Shown: in pieces, positions 1-12,106 of the stretch | Layout of the letters: every line of letters starts with the position of its first letter | Numbering within the stretch: position 1 is the stretch's first letter | DNA from: Symsagittifera roscoffensis | Taxonomy: Eukaryota > Xenacoelomorpha > Acoela > Convolutidae | NCBI RefSeq assembly: GCF_963678635.1 | Contig: NC_087067.1 | Span: 36,464,686 to 36,528,685, forward strand | DNA: 64,000 nt | Direction of reading: 5' to 3' | Translations under genes and position numbers: made by a program | The notes under the pieces: model-generated | The model's input: only the letters and a program-made list of their open reading frames with translations | Databases searched by the model: none | Told to the model about the DNA's origin: nothing

Positions 1-1985
1 CCAAATTTGCAGCTCCAAATCCAGAAAATTGGGATAGATTTTTTTTGTAACCGATTTCGATCTATACAAAGCGATAATGTCCTTTCCGAACGGATCAGCA
101 GCAGGTCCTGATAAAACATTTCCTCAAATTTTCAGAGATCTTGTTAGTAAGTCGAATGGCAGTGCACGACTTAATTTTCTGAAATCGCTTTCTAAGCTGA
201 TAAACCTCATTGAAGATGGCAAAATGCCCGAACCCCTAAGAACTATTTTTTTTTGGCTTAAAGCTTATCGCCCTCATAAAGATAGACGGAGGGTTGAGAC
301 CGATTGCCATAGGCAACACCCTGATACGTATCGCGTCTAAATGCGCTGGAAGCAAGGCCCTCTACGAGCGACAAAATTTTTTCGTAAACGTGCAGGTAGG
401 ATGCGGTACCAAACGAGGAGCAGAAATAGCTGCACACTCATTTCGAAACCTAATTGAACGAGACGAAAATCCAGAATGCACTGTTCTTTTAAAACTAGAT
501 TTTAAGAATGCCTTTAACTCTCTAAATAGAGAAACAATGCTGAATCATGTTGATTCAAATCGCCCCGAATTGTATAATTCAACCCATTGCGCGTATGGTA
601 AACCTAGTTACTTTTTTACGAAACCTCTGTCATAACGTCAGAAGACGGAACTCAGCAAGGTGATCCTGAAGCCCCAAACCTTTTTGCGGAAACAATTCAT
701 AGACTAGTCAAACAATTGGAGTCGAAAATTAACATTTGGTATTTAGATGACGGAAATTTAGCCGACAACTATAAGGTAGTACTCCGGGACCTTAAAAACA
801 TTCTGAAATTAGAACAAATTTACGGCCTGAGCTTGAACACTGAGAAGTGCGAACTTTGTTTTTTGGGACCGACTACTATTACACAGTATAATTCATTTTT
901 AACACAATTTCAAAAAATTTGCCCCAAAATAAAAACAAAAACAAAAGAAGAACTCCTCCTTTTAGGATCTCCAATTGGCAAAGTTTGCCGAAAAGAATTG
1001 CTCGACGAAAAAATTAAGGAGCTTGAAAAAATCTCGGATGTCATTGACAAACTAGACGCCCATTATGGTTTTTAATTTCTGAAAAATTGCTTTAGCATGC
1101 CAAAACTCCTATATTTTTTTGCGTACGAGACCTTGTTTTTGGAAAATGATTTTTTGGAACGCTGCGACAATTTTCTGAGAAATTCGTTATGCAAGGTCAC
1201 TAACGTGAAAATGGATGATAACCAGTTTTTACAAGCAGTTCTTTTGGCAGCCAAAGGTGGCTTGGGCGTTTTTTGCGCTCGTCTACTCGCTTTACCCGCT
1301 TTCTTAGCCACAGCAGTAGGAGCAAAAGATGCCTTGAGCAAAATCTTTGGTTTGGAGCATGTGGATAGAACCTATGATGATGCGCTTAAACGGTGGTTTG
1401 AACTTGGAAAAATTGAAATGGCTCCGGAAAATTAAATCCAAAAAAAATGGACGGAGCCAATTTATGACAGCGAAATTTGATTTTACGACTCAAACCATCG
1501 GATGTAAAGATTTTACGCTTTCCTAGATAAATTTGGCTCCCAATGGTTGAACTTCATCCCGTGCAAAAATTTAAGTTTAAAACTGTCGAACCAACAACTC
1601 AGAATTGCGATAGAACTTCGATTAGGCTCAAAAATACCCGAACGGCATAATTGCCTGTGCAGAAAAGACGTTACCAAGGATGATTGGCATGGTCTTTCTT
1701 GCCTCAAAAGTGCTGGGAGATTCTCTAGGCATTCAAACCTGAATGCCCTTATAAAGCACAGTTTTACTTCCACTCACATTCCGTCTGTTTTAGAACCACG
1801 ACTATCTACACGACCAATCAGAAGCGACCAGACGGATTGACGCTCCTTCCATGGGCTCTTGTTAAGCAGCTCTTGTGGGATGTAACGGTGATAGACTCCT
1901 TAGCTCCCTGTTGGATTAATGCCGGTTTTGTTTGTAACCCTGGTACGGCTGCCGCTGAAGCGGAAGAGCAAAAAAATGACAAATT
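1..1985 (+). pseudogene. Non-LTR retrotransposon reverse transcriptase, decayed
   Basis: The translation shows the RT signature in order: a motif near 290-330 (RPIAIGNT), catalytic block A near 496-520 (KLDFKNAFN), block B near 655-680 (TQQGDP) and block C near 737-748 (YLDD). A C-terminal region follows with a CLC...HGLSC zinc-knuckle-like cluster (about 1651-1701) and PD-15 residues-D (PD at 1828-1833, D at 1879-1881), the pattern of restriction-like endonucleases of R2/NeSL-type elements. The frame shifts at the T-runs 246-254 and 612-617 and near 1815-1824. In-frame stops lie at 1073, 1433, 1478 and 1505. The window starts inside the element, and recognisable coding fades after about 1985. 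RT identity is secure; assignment to an endonuclease-bearing clade is inference from the motifs. Confidence 0.85.
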
Positions 1986-2406
1986 CAGGGCGCGGCCGGC
2001 CCCAGCACAGAAATTTTTTCGACCAAGCTTTGTATGAACCTAAGCATATGCACCGAGGAACACAGAGCAGGCAGCTTTTTAAAACAGAGAATCTCCCTGG
2101 CAATACAGATTGCAAACTTGCGTACTTGGAACAATAAATGACAAAATAACTTTCGAGGAAAATTTATAAAACAGTTATATTTGTATATTATATTTTTCGT
2201 GATGAGTTGCGTGATCTTATTGAAGAAACGTAACACTTATCGACTTTAATTGAAAAGGACTTAAACAATTGTCATCTTCTTAAATCATTTCCATATCTAG
2301 AAAATTCCAAGGATTTTGACTGGAATACGTGTTGAAGGGACTCCTGACTGTAACCTCGATTACTATGATACTTTTGACCTTCTGATTACCTTTATAAAAG
2401 AAAAAC
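1986..2406. other. Spacer between RT remnant and tandem array
   Basis: AT-rich sequence of about 420 bases with no convincing ORF, RNA gene or repeat. The open frames here are short and lack recognisable motifs. It may include the retroelement's degraded 3' end, but no poly(A) tail marks such an end. Confidence 0.5.
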
Positions 2407-2687
2407 AAAAAAAAATTGATTGTTTCAAATATCTTTAATTCAGTAATTTTTTCCGCTTTGGTCAAGAAGAACTTTCTAATAACGCCTAAGAGACTTGGAA
2501 TGATGCTTTAAACAGTTAGACATTTGCGAATTTTAAAAGTAGTACTTTTTAAAGCTATCATATAAGAGTAGTAGTAGTAGTAGTAGTTCGAAAAACGAAA
2601 AATTTTGTAACCCGGAAAAAAAAAGAATTTTCTATTGGAGAAAAGGAATAAAGTAAAGTATAAAATTAAGCACTTTACAAAAGTGAA

Positions 2688-3128
2688 TCACTGAGAGAGT
2701 GCCTCCAAAGTACAGCCATTATTTCTTCGCTGAACTGCAAGATCCAGTCTCTGTTTAAGATGTTTAAGAGCGAGTTTCTCACCTGTCGCGTCCTTGATCT
2801 TACCTGCAAAGTCTTTGATGAATTCAATCGATGTTCTCCCAATCCCGCCTAACGTTTCTATGGCTATGGGTTCAAAAGTAACAGTTGAAGGGAGATCCGA
2901 GTAATGATTCTTTTTTCGCTCTTCGGCTTCAGAAGCAGCGCTGGAGCCAGGAATGATCCCTAGATGCACATTCGAGTTAGCCAGTCGGCTAATGCATGTG
3001 AAATCCCACCCTAGAACCCGTTCTCTAGACCAAGGCGTCAGAGTCAGCCCATCAGGTCTTCGACCATCTTTACGTAATAAACCTACTGGTTCAAGAGAAG
3101 ATGGGTAGCCTGCTGCTTTAATTGCTTC
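2688..3128 (-). pseudogene. Retroelement endonuclease C-terminal fragment, unit 1
   Basis: Open frame of 146 residues on the minus strand with no start codon at its 5' edge; its upstream limit is the stop at 3129-3131. It contains LEPVGLLRKDGRRPDG, then W-D, with the PD (GAT 3051-3053) separated by exactly 15 residues from the second D (3003-3005). The same spacing occurs in the RT remnant at 1828-1881. The tail (ERKKNHYSDL, FEPIAIETLGG, AVQRRNNGCTL) matches the usual C-terminus of invertebrate endonuclease-bearing non-LTR elements. No RT domain lies upstream in the unit, so this is a 5'-truncated remnant rather than a working gene. Confidence 0.75.
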
Positions 3129-3534
3129 TTATATAAGAACATAGCAATTAGTATGCCTGGTGAAACGGTGTTTGATCTTTGGACACACTAGTGCATGATT
3201 TGCGTCGGTGTGTGCCATTCCACCGGATTGGCACCATCGAAGATCGTATCCTTCGACGAGAAGAAAACGGACAAAATGACGTTAAAGACGAATTCGTGAT
3301 GAAAACGAGGGTAGGAATTTTCTGGAATTCACAATTTTTATAATTTCGATTTTCAGCAGATTATTTCTGAGAAAAGCGGGAACGGCCATTTTGACCAGAA
3401 AACGGGATAAGAACACAACGAACGAGAACATCGAACGAACAAGTCAAGAAAAACAACAGCAAAAAACGGAGTAACTATCATGACTATCACACACAAAAAG
3501 GCAATTAACTGAGGCAGGTAAGAAGAAAGGAGGC

Positions 3535-4300
3535 TTCAGTGGGACAGCCGGAGTAGATCTGTACCCTCTCGTGCCACGAGATTGAGGAGATAAGATTGTT
3601 ATCTCAGGAGGAGAACGGAATATGAGGTCTGGTGCCCAGAGACTCAGTAGACTGTAATATACACTTTTTAGCTGCTGTGATCCCCTGAATGGTTGAATTA
3701 ACTTCGGTTTTATATAGTCTTTCAGAGCATGATTAGCTAGGAAGAGGAAAAGATCAATCCATCCCCAATGGATTTAGTATTTTACTGTCACTAAAAACAT
3801 AGTAAATATTGGATTTTGAGCCGCGTTTTTAATGGTAGTCACGTATTCTGGAGATCCGAGAACCAGCTATGGGCAACGAAAGCTGGTCAAAGGTCGTTTG
3901 ACTGATGGCCTAAAAATGGAAACTTTTCACTTAGCCCTAAACAGACCAGAAAACTAACTGGCTAGGTTTAGACGGTGAAAAACGAGTAGAATTAAGGTGC
4001 GTTTCTTTGCTCCGTCACTATGCAGTGTTTGGGCGAATGTTACATAAACGTTTTTATGGCGCTCCTGTGTGGGCCTGTTAAAGGCATGACAATCATAATC
4101 AGCAAACGTTTCAGTAACTAACACTCCGATCCGGGCGTATTACCGAATTAGAGGCCTTAAGATCTTGTATGGTATTAGGCGGGAGGTACCGACCCTCCAC
4201 CTCTTACGATTTAGCTTTTTAACTTAGTTAAGACCAAAAATTCCGGGGCCGGAGGGTTAGGTGGGAAGTCATGAGCCCGCTTGTCACAAGGCCCTGGGAC
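3535..4300. other. Hairpin-dense segment of the array unit
   Basis: Several short inverted repeats follow one another here. They include CTCGTG/CACGAG, GAGATAA/TTATCTC (loop GATTG), TCTGG/CCAGA, CCAGCT/AGCTGG, GTCAAA/TTTGAC (loop GGTCG), and a nested set TTTTCAC/GTGAAAA enclosing CTAAAC/GTTTAG and CCAG/CTGG. The pattern recalls a folded RNA, but no known RNA family is recognised and no covariation test was possible. Single-copy statistics for arms of 5-7 bases are weak. Confidence 0.35.
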
Positions 4301-5004
4301 CAAAAATAATGAAAGAGAAACCGTAAAACAAAAACGGAGGATAAGCAACAAAAAAGCCAAAAACAAATTTATTTGAAAATAAAAAAGTACAAAAACCCAA
4401 AAAAAATTCAAAAACAGTAAAAAATGTAAAATGACAGTTTATGTACAATTTCCAGACGAGATGTGATCTGACCTTCCTACTTGTTGTTGTTTCAGATTAA
4501 TTTATATCATTTCTGATCGAAGAATTGAGTGTTTTGGTGGTTGACTAGGTACCCTCCCTTGAGTGTTGTTTGAGTATTTAAGCACGTTTATGATAACTTT
4601 GCCGGTGACTGGAGGGTAGGTGGCAAGCTGAAAGACGTGTTCCAGACTCAACAAGAGGCAACAGGACAACATCCACAACGACTGCTGGGTATCGTTAACA
4701 CAGTTTTGGTATCGTTCGGGTTTTGTTTCAATAAAACTTAAGTGGTGGGGGGCACAATTGGCGCGGTCCGATTGCACCCTCCATTGATTGCGAATTTCCG
4801 AGTTAAAGGTCCTAAGTCGGGTGTTTTGGTGTAAAGGAGGGTATAGTAATATTGATTATCGACTACTAATAGGTTATTATCTTTGTTAAATATTACTTAT
4901 CTCCCATTTGGAATTACTCTATGAGTATAAAAAATAAGTCATAACTCAAGAATTATAAGTTTGACCGGTTTATTTCTCAAAAACGGGAATAAGATCTGTT
5001 TTTG

Positions 5005-5023
5005 CAATTATTTCAAATAATTG
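5005..5023. other. 19-bp interrupted palindrome in array unit
   Basis: CAATTATTTCAAATAATTG: nine-base perfect arms around one base, kept in every unit. It lies about 150 bp from the 18-bp palindrome. Confidence 0.65.
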
Positions 5024-5170
5024 AAAGATTAAATTTCTAATTGTCTCAAATTAAGCAGTGGATAAAGTAAATTCTTTTCTATTCGGTTCCAAAGCAAGCT
5101 ATTGACTTAAAAATAATTTAATAAGAAAATGCGCTCGGTTTTTTTGAGTTCAACCACTTTCAATCTTATA

Positions 5171-5188
5171 GTTTCACTTAAGTGAAAC
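5171..5188. other. Perfect 18-bp palindrome in array unit
   Basis: GTTTCACTTAAGTGAAAC is perfectly self-complementary and is present in all eight units (for example near 8404 and 11637). A perfect site of this length is unlikely by chance in 3.2 kb. It could be a dimeric protein-binding site or a small cruciform. Confidence 0.7.
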
Positions 5189-5641
5189 ATTATTCAAACT
5201 TTTTTTATACTTTTCAGGTTATCAATTCCAGAAAAAAAAAGATTTGAATCTAGGTCTTTTTAAGTTTCACCTGAAAACAAAAAGATGCAAGTGAGGCTTA
5301 ATCAATAGTATGCATTAGGAAAGCTCGTTTATTTGTCAAGCCTTATAAACCGACAAAATTCCGATAAGTCCAAGTACTTTTGAGACCTAAAATAAATAAA
5401 TTGATTTTTAAACTGAGAGATCTTAGATTTTGTTAGATTACTCAGAAGAAAGTGGCCGTGAAAAAGCACTGGTATAGAATGCTGATAAAGTTGTTGATTA
5501 GGAGAATATTAAAACTTGATTCAACATGATCCATCATAGAAGTACATAACTGAACCCAATAGTACTCCTCAAAGATGTAGGGTAATACTTTAAAGATGAA
5601 TTACTAATTCGAGTTTTCAACTATGCAAGCTTTAGGCATTG

Positions 5642-8600
5642 AAAAAAAATTGATTGTTTCAAATATCTTTAATTCAGTAATTTTTTCCGCTTTGGTCAAG
5701 AAGACCTTTCTAATAACGCCTAAGAGACTTGGAATGATGCTTTAAACAGTTAGACATTTGCGAATTTTAAAAGTAGTACTTTTTAAAGCTATCATATAAG
5801 AGTAGTAGTAGTAGTAGTAGTTCGAAAAACAAAAAATTTTGTAACCCGGAAAAAAAAAGAATTTTCTATTGGAGAAAAGGAATAAAGTAAAGTATAAAAT
5901 TAAGCAATTTACAAAAGTGAATCACTGAGAGAGTGCCTCCAAAGTACAGCCATTATTTCTTCGCTGAACTGCAAGATCCAGTCTCTGTTTAAGATGTTTA
6001 AGAGCGAGTTTCTCACCTGTCGCGTCCTTGATCTTACCTGCAAAGTCTTTGATGAATTCAATCGATGTTCTCCCAATCCCGCCTAACGTTTCTATGGCTA
6101 TGGGTTCAAAAGTAACAGTTGAAGGGAGATCCGAGTAATGATTCTTTTTTCGCTCTTCGGCTTCAGAAGCAGCGCTGGAGCCAGGAATGATCCCTAGATG
6201 CACATTCGAGTTAGCCAGTCGGCTAATGCATGTGAAATCCCACCCTAGAACCCGTTCTCTAGACCAAGGCGTCAGAGTCAGCCCATCAGGTCTTCGACCA
6301 TCTTTACGTAATAAACCTACTGGTTCAAGAGAAGATGGGTAGCCTGCTGCTTTAATTGCTTCTTATATAAGAACATAGCAATTAGTATGCCTGGTGAAAC
6401 GGTGTTTGATCTTTGGACACACTAGTGCATGATTTCCGTCGGTGTGTGCCATTCCACCGGATTGGCACCATCGAAGATCGTATCCTTCGACGAGAAGAAA
6501 ACGGACAAAATGACGTTAAAGACGAATTCGTGATGAAAACGAGGGTAGGAATTTTCTGGAATTCACAATTTTTATAATTTCGATTTTCAGCAGATTATTT
6601 CTGAGAAAAGCGGGAACGGCCATTTTGACCAGAAAACGGGATAAGAACACAACGAACGAGAACATCGAACGAACAAGTCAAGAAAAACAACAGCAAAAAA
6701 CGGAGTAACTATCATGACTATCACACACAAAAAGGCAATTAACTGAGGCAGGTAAGAAGAAAGGAGGCTTCAGTGGGACAGCCGGAGTAGATCTGTACCC
6801 TCTCGTGCCACGAGATTGAGGAGATAAGATTGTTATCTCAGGAGGAGAACGGAATATGAGGTCTGGTGCCCAGAGACTCAGTAGACTGTAATATACACTT
6901 TTTAGCTGCTGTGATCCCCTGAATGGTTGAGTTAACTTCGGTTTTATATAGTCTTTCAGAGCATGATTAGCTAGGAAGAGGAAAAGATCAATCCATCCCC
7001 AATGGATTTAGTATTTTACTGTCACTAAAAACATAGTAAATATTGGATTTTGAGCCGCGTTTTTAATGGTAGTCACGTATTCTGGAGATCCGAGAACCAG
7101 CTATGGGCAACGAAAGCTGGTCAAAGGTCGTTTGACTGATGGCCTAAAAATGGAAACTTTTCACTTAGCCCTAAACAGACCAGAAAACTAACTGGCTAGG
7201 TTTAGACGGTGAAAAACGAGTAGAATTAAGGTGCGTTTCTTTGCTCCGTCACTATGCAGTGTTTGGGCGAATGTTACATAAACGTTTTTATGGCGCTCCT
7301 GTGTGGGCCTGTTAAAGGCATGACAATCATAATCAGCAAACGTTTCAGTAACTAACACTCCGCTCCGGGCGTATTACCGAATTAGAGGCCTTAAGATCTT
7401 GTATGGTATTAGGCGGGAGGTACCGACCCTCCACCTCTTACGATTTAGCTTTTTAACTTAGTTAAGACCAAAAATTCCGGGGCCGGAGGGTTAGGTGGGA
7501 AGTCATGAGCCCGCTTGTCACAAGGCCCTGGGACCAAAAATAATGAAAGAGAAACCGTAAAACAAAAACGGAGGATAAGCAACAAAAAAGCCAAAAACAA
7601 ATTTATTTGAAAATAAAAAAGTACAAAAACCCAAAAAAAATTCAAAAACAGTAAAAAATGTAAAATGACAGTTTATGTACAATTTCCAGACGAGATGTGA
7701 TCTGACCTTCCTACTTGTTGTTGTTTCAGATTAATTTATATCATTTCTGATCGAAGAATTGAGTGTTTTGGTGGTTGACTAGGTACCCTCCCTTGAGTGT
7801 TGTTTGAGTATTTAAACACGTTAATGATAACTTTGCCGGTGACTGGAGGGTAGGTGGCAAGCTGAAAGACGTGTTCCAGACTCAACAAGAGGCAACAGGA
7901 CAACATCCACAACGACTGCTGGGTATCGTTAACACAGTTTTGGTATCGTTCGGGTTTTATTTCAATAAAACTTAAGTGGTGGGGGGCACAATTGGCGCGG
8001 TCCGATTGCACCCTCCATTGATTGCAAATTTCCGAGTTAAAGGTCCTAAGTCGGGTGTTTTGGTGTAAAGGAGGATATAGTATTATTGATTATCGACTAC
8101 TAATAGGTTATTATCTTTATTAAATATTACTTATCTCCCATTTGGAATTACTCTATGAGTATAAAAAATAAGTCATAACTCAAGAATTATAAGTTTGACC
8201 GGTTTATTTCTCAAAAACGGGAATAAGTTCTGTTTTTGCAATTATTTCAAATAATTGAAAGATTAAATTTCTAATTGTCTCAAATTAAGCAGTGGATAAA
8301 GTAAATTCTTTTCTATTCGGTTCCAAAGCAAGCTATTGACTTAAAAATAATTTAATAAGAAAATGCGCTTGGTTTTTTTGAGTTCAACCACTTTCAATCT
8401 TATAGTTTCACTTAAGTGAAACATTATTCAAACTTTTTTTATACTTTTCAGGTTATCAATTCCAGAAAAAAAAAGATTTGAATCTAGGTCTTTTTAAGTT
8501 TCACCTGAAAACAAAAAGATGCAAGTGAGGCTTAATCAATAGTATGCATTAGGAAAGCTCGTTTATTTGTCAAGCCTTATAAACCGACAAAATTCCGATA

Positions 8601-8875
8601 AGTCCAAGTACTTTTGAGACCTAAAATAAATAAATTGATTTTTAAACTGAGAGATCTTAGACTTTGTTAGATTACTCAGAAGAAAGTGGCCGTGAAAAAG
8701 CACTGGTATAGAATGCTGATAAAGTTGTTGATTAGGAGAATATTAAAACTTGATTCAACATGATCCATCATAGAAGTACATAACTGAACCCAATAGTACT
8801 CCTCAAAGATGTAGGGTAATACTTTAAAGATGAATTACTAATTCGAGTTTTCAACTATGCAAGCTTTAGGCATTG
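5642..8875. repeat. Array unit 2
   Basis: 3234 bp. It shares GACGAGAAG with unit 1, but has AACAAAAAATT after the GTA stretch as in units 4 and 7, and GGAGGATATAGTATTATTG near 8069. Confidence 0.95.
5922..6362 (-). pseudogene. Retroelement endonuclease C-terminal fragment, unit 2
   Basis: Same 146-residue frame as in unit 1, with an identical 93-residue C-terminal part. The frame is open and the PD...D residues are kept. Confidence 0.75.
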
Positions 8876-11800
8876 AAAAAAAATTGATTGTTTCAAATAT
8901 CTTTAATTCAGTAATTTTTTCCGCTTTGGTCAAGAAGAACTTTCTAATAACGCCTAAGAGACTTGGAATGATGCTTTAAACAGTTAGACATTTGCGAATT
9001 TTAAAAGTAGTTTTTTTTAAAGCTATCATATAAGAGTAGTAGTAGTAGTAGTAGTTCGAAAAACGAAAAATTTTGTAACCCGGAAAAAAAAGAATTTTCT
9101 ATTGGAGAAAAGGAATAAAGTAAAGTATAAAAGTAAGCACTTTACAAAAGTGAATCACTGAGAGAGTGCCTCCAAAGTACAGCCATTATTTCTTCGCTGA
9201 ACTGCAAGATCCAGTCTCTGTTTAAGATGTTTAAGAGCGAGTTTCTCACCTGTCGCGTCCTTGATCTTACCTGCAAAGTCTTTGATGAATTCAATCGATG
9301 TTCTCCCAATCCCGCCTAACGTTTCTATGGCTATGGGTTCAAAAGTAACAGTTGAAGGGAGATCCGAGTAATGATTCTTTTTTCGCTCTTCGGCTTCAGA
9401 AGCAGCGCTGGAGCCAGGAATGATCCCTAGATGCACATTCGAGTTAGCCAGTCGGCTAATGCATGTGAAATCCCACCCTAGAACCCGTTCTCTAGACCAA
9501 GGCGTCAGAGTCAGCCCATCAGGTCTTCGACCATCTTTACGTAATAAACCTACTGGTTCAAGAGAAGATGGGTAGCCTGCTGCTTTAATTGCTTCTTATA
9601 TAAGAACATAGCAATTAGTATGCCTGGTGAAACGGTGTTTGATCTTTGGACACACTAGTGCATGATTTCCGTCAGTGTGTGCCATTCCACCGGATTGGCA
9701 CCATCGAAGATCGCATCCTTCGACGGAAGAAAACGGACAAAATGACGTTAAAGACGAATTCGTGATGAAAACGAGGGTAGGAATTTTCTGGAATTCACAA
9801 TTTTTATAATTTCGATTTTCAGCAGATTATTTCTGAGAAAAGAGGGAACGGCCATTTTGACCAGAAAACGGGATAAGAACACAACGAACGAGAACATCGA
9901 ACGAACAAGTCAAGAAAAACAACAGCAAAAAACGGAGTAACTATCATGACTATCACACACAAAAAGGCAATTAACTGAGGCAGGTAAGAAGAAAGGAGGC
10001 TTCAGTGGGACAGCCGGAGTAGATCTGTACCCTCTCGTGCCACGAGATTGAGGAGATAAGATTGTTATCTCAGGAGGAGAACGGAATATGAGGTCTGGTG
10101 CCCAGAGACTCAGTAGACTGTAATATACACTTTTTAGCTGCTGTGATCCCCTGAATGGTTGAATTAACTTCGGTTTTATATAGTCTTTCAGAGCATGATT
10201 AGCTAGGAAGAGGAAAAGATCAATCCATCCCCAATGGATTTAGTATTTTACTGTCACTAAAAACATAGTAAATATTGGATTTTGAGCCGCGTTTTTAATG
10301 GTAGTCACGTATTCTGGAGATCCGAGAACCAGCTATGGGCAACGAAAGCTGGTCAAAGGTCGTTTGACTGATGGCCTAAAAATGGAAACTTTTCACTTAG
10401 CCCTAAACAGACCAGAAAACTAACTGGCTAGGTTTAGACGGTGAAAAACGAGTAGAATTAAGGTGCGTTTCTTTGCTCCGTCACTATGCAGTGTTTGGGC
10501 GAATGTTACATAAACGTTTTTATGGCGCTCCTGTGTGGGCCTGTTAAAGGCATGACAATCATAATCAGCAAACGTTTCAGTAACTAACACTCCGCTCCGG
10601 GCGTATTACCGAATTAGAGGCCTTAAGATCTTGTATGGTATTAGGCGGGAGGTACCGACCCTCCACCTATTACGATTTAGCTTTTTAACTTAGTTAAGAC
10701 CAAAAATTCCGGGGCCGGAGGGTTAGGTGGGAAGTCATGAGCCCGCTTGTCACAAGGCCCTGGGACCAAAAATAATGAAAGAGAAACCGTAAAACAAAAA
10801 CGGAGGATAAGCAACAAAAAAGCCAAAAACAAATTTATTTGAAAATAAAAAAGTACAAAAACCCAAAAAAAATTCAAAAACAGTAGAAAATGTAAAATGA
10901 CAGTTTATGTACAATTTCCAGACGAGATGTGATCTGACCTTCCTACTTGTTGTTGTTTCAGATTAATTTATATCATTTCTGATCGAAGAATTGAGTGTTT
11001 TGGTGGTTGACTAGGTACCCTCCCTTGAGTGTTGTTTGAGTATTTAAACACGTTAATGATAACTTTGCCGGTGACTGGAGGGTAGGTGGCAAGCTGAAAG
11101 ACGTGTTCCAGACTCAACAAGAGGCAACAGGACAACATCCACAACGACTGCTGGGTATCGTTAACACAGTTTTGGTATCGTTCGGGTTTTATTTCAATAA
11201 AACTTAAGTGGTGGGGGGCACAATTGGCGCGGTCCGATTGCACCCTCCATTGATTGCAAATTTCCGAGTTAAAGGTCCTAAGTCGGGTGTTTTGGTGTAA
11301 AGGAGGATATAGTATTATTGATTATCGACTACTAATAGGTTATTATCTTTATTAAATATTACTTATCTCCCATTTGGAATTACTCTATGAGTATAAAAAA
11401 TAAGTCATAACTCAAGAATTATAAGTTTGACCGGTTTATTTCTCAAAAACGGGAATAAGTTATGTTTTTGCAATTATTTCAAATAATTGAAAGATTAAAT
11501 TTCTAATTGTCTCAAATTAAGCAGTGGATAAAGTAAATTCTTTTCTATTCGGTTCCAAAGCAAGCTATTGACTTAAAAATAATTTAATAAGAAAATGCGC
11601 TTGGTTTTTTTGAGTTCAACCACTTTCAATCTTATAGTTTCACTTAAGTGAAACATTATTCAAACTTTTTTTATACTTTTCAGGTTATCAATTCCAGAAA
11701 AAAAAGATTTGAATCTAGGTCTTTTTAAGTTTCACCTGAAAACAAAAAGATGCAAGTGAGGCTTAATCAATAGTATGCATTAGGAAAGCTCGTTTATTTG

Positions 11801-12106
11801 TCAAGCCTTATAAACCGACAAAATTCCGATAAGTCCAAGTACTTTTGAGACCTAAAATAAATAAATTGATTTTTAAACTGAGAGATCTTAGACTTTGTTA
11901 GATTACTCAGAAGAAAGTGGCCGTGAAAAAGCACTGGTATAGAATGCTGATAAAGTTGTTGATTAGGAGAATATTAAAACTTGATTCAACATGATCCATC
12001 ATAGAAGTACATAACTGAACCCAATAGTACTCCTCAAAGATGTAGGGTAATACTTTAAAGATGAATTACTAATTCGAGTTTTCAACTATGCAAGCTTTAG
12101 GCATTG
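8876..12106. repeat. Array unit 3
   Basis: 3231 bp. It carries CACCTATTACG near 10662 and ACAGTAGAAAATG near 10878, two variants shared only with unit 6. From here on, units carry the GACGGAAG variant instead of GACGAGAAG. Confidence 0.95.
9155..9595 (-). pseudogene. Retroelement endonuclease C-terminal fragment, unit 3
   Basis: Same frame and protein as unit 1 over the C-terminal 93 residues. It is open throughout and has no RT domain upstream. Confidence 0.75.

Larger units (their letters stand above)
2407..5641. repeat. Array unit 1
   Basis: First unit, 3235 bp including one extra A in the leading run. Unlike most other copies it reads TTTGCGTCGG near 3195 and GACGAGAAG near 3258, and has GTTAAAT near 4885. 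The left flank is unrelated sequence. Confidence 0.95.

Noticed and set aside
3895-3935. Hammerhead-ribozyme-like CTGATG...GGAAAC in the array unit
   Set aside because: The core lacks the CTGATGA adenine and no three-stem layout could be drawn.
4211-4777. Minus-strand frames of 66 and 91 codons in each array unit
   Set aside because: No homology or motif recognised; the 66-codon one is a hydrophobic frame from an A-rich plus strand. Their repetition follows only from the array.
4750-4785. Possible Pol III B box (GGTCCGATTGC) in the array unit
   Set aside because: Two mismatches to the consensus, no matching A box at the right distance and no tRNA-like fold.
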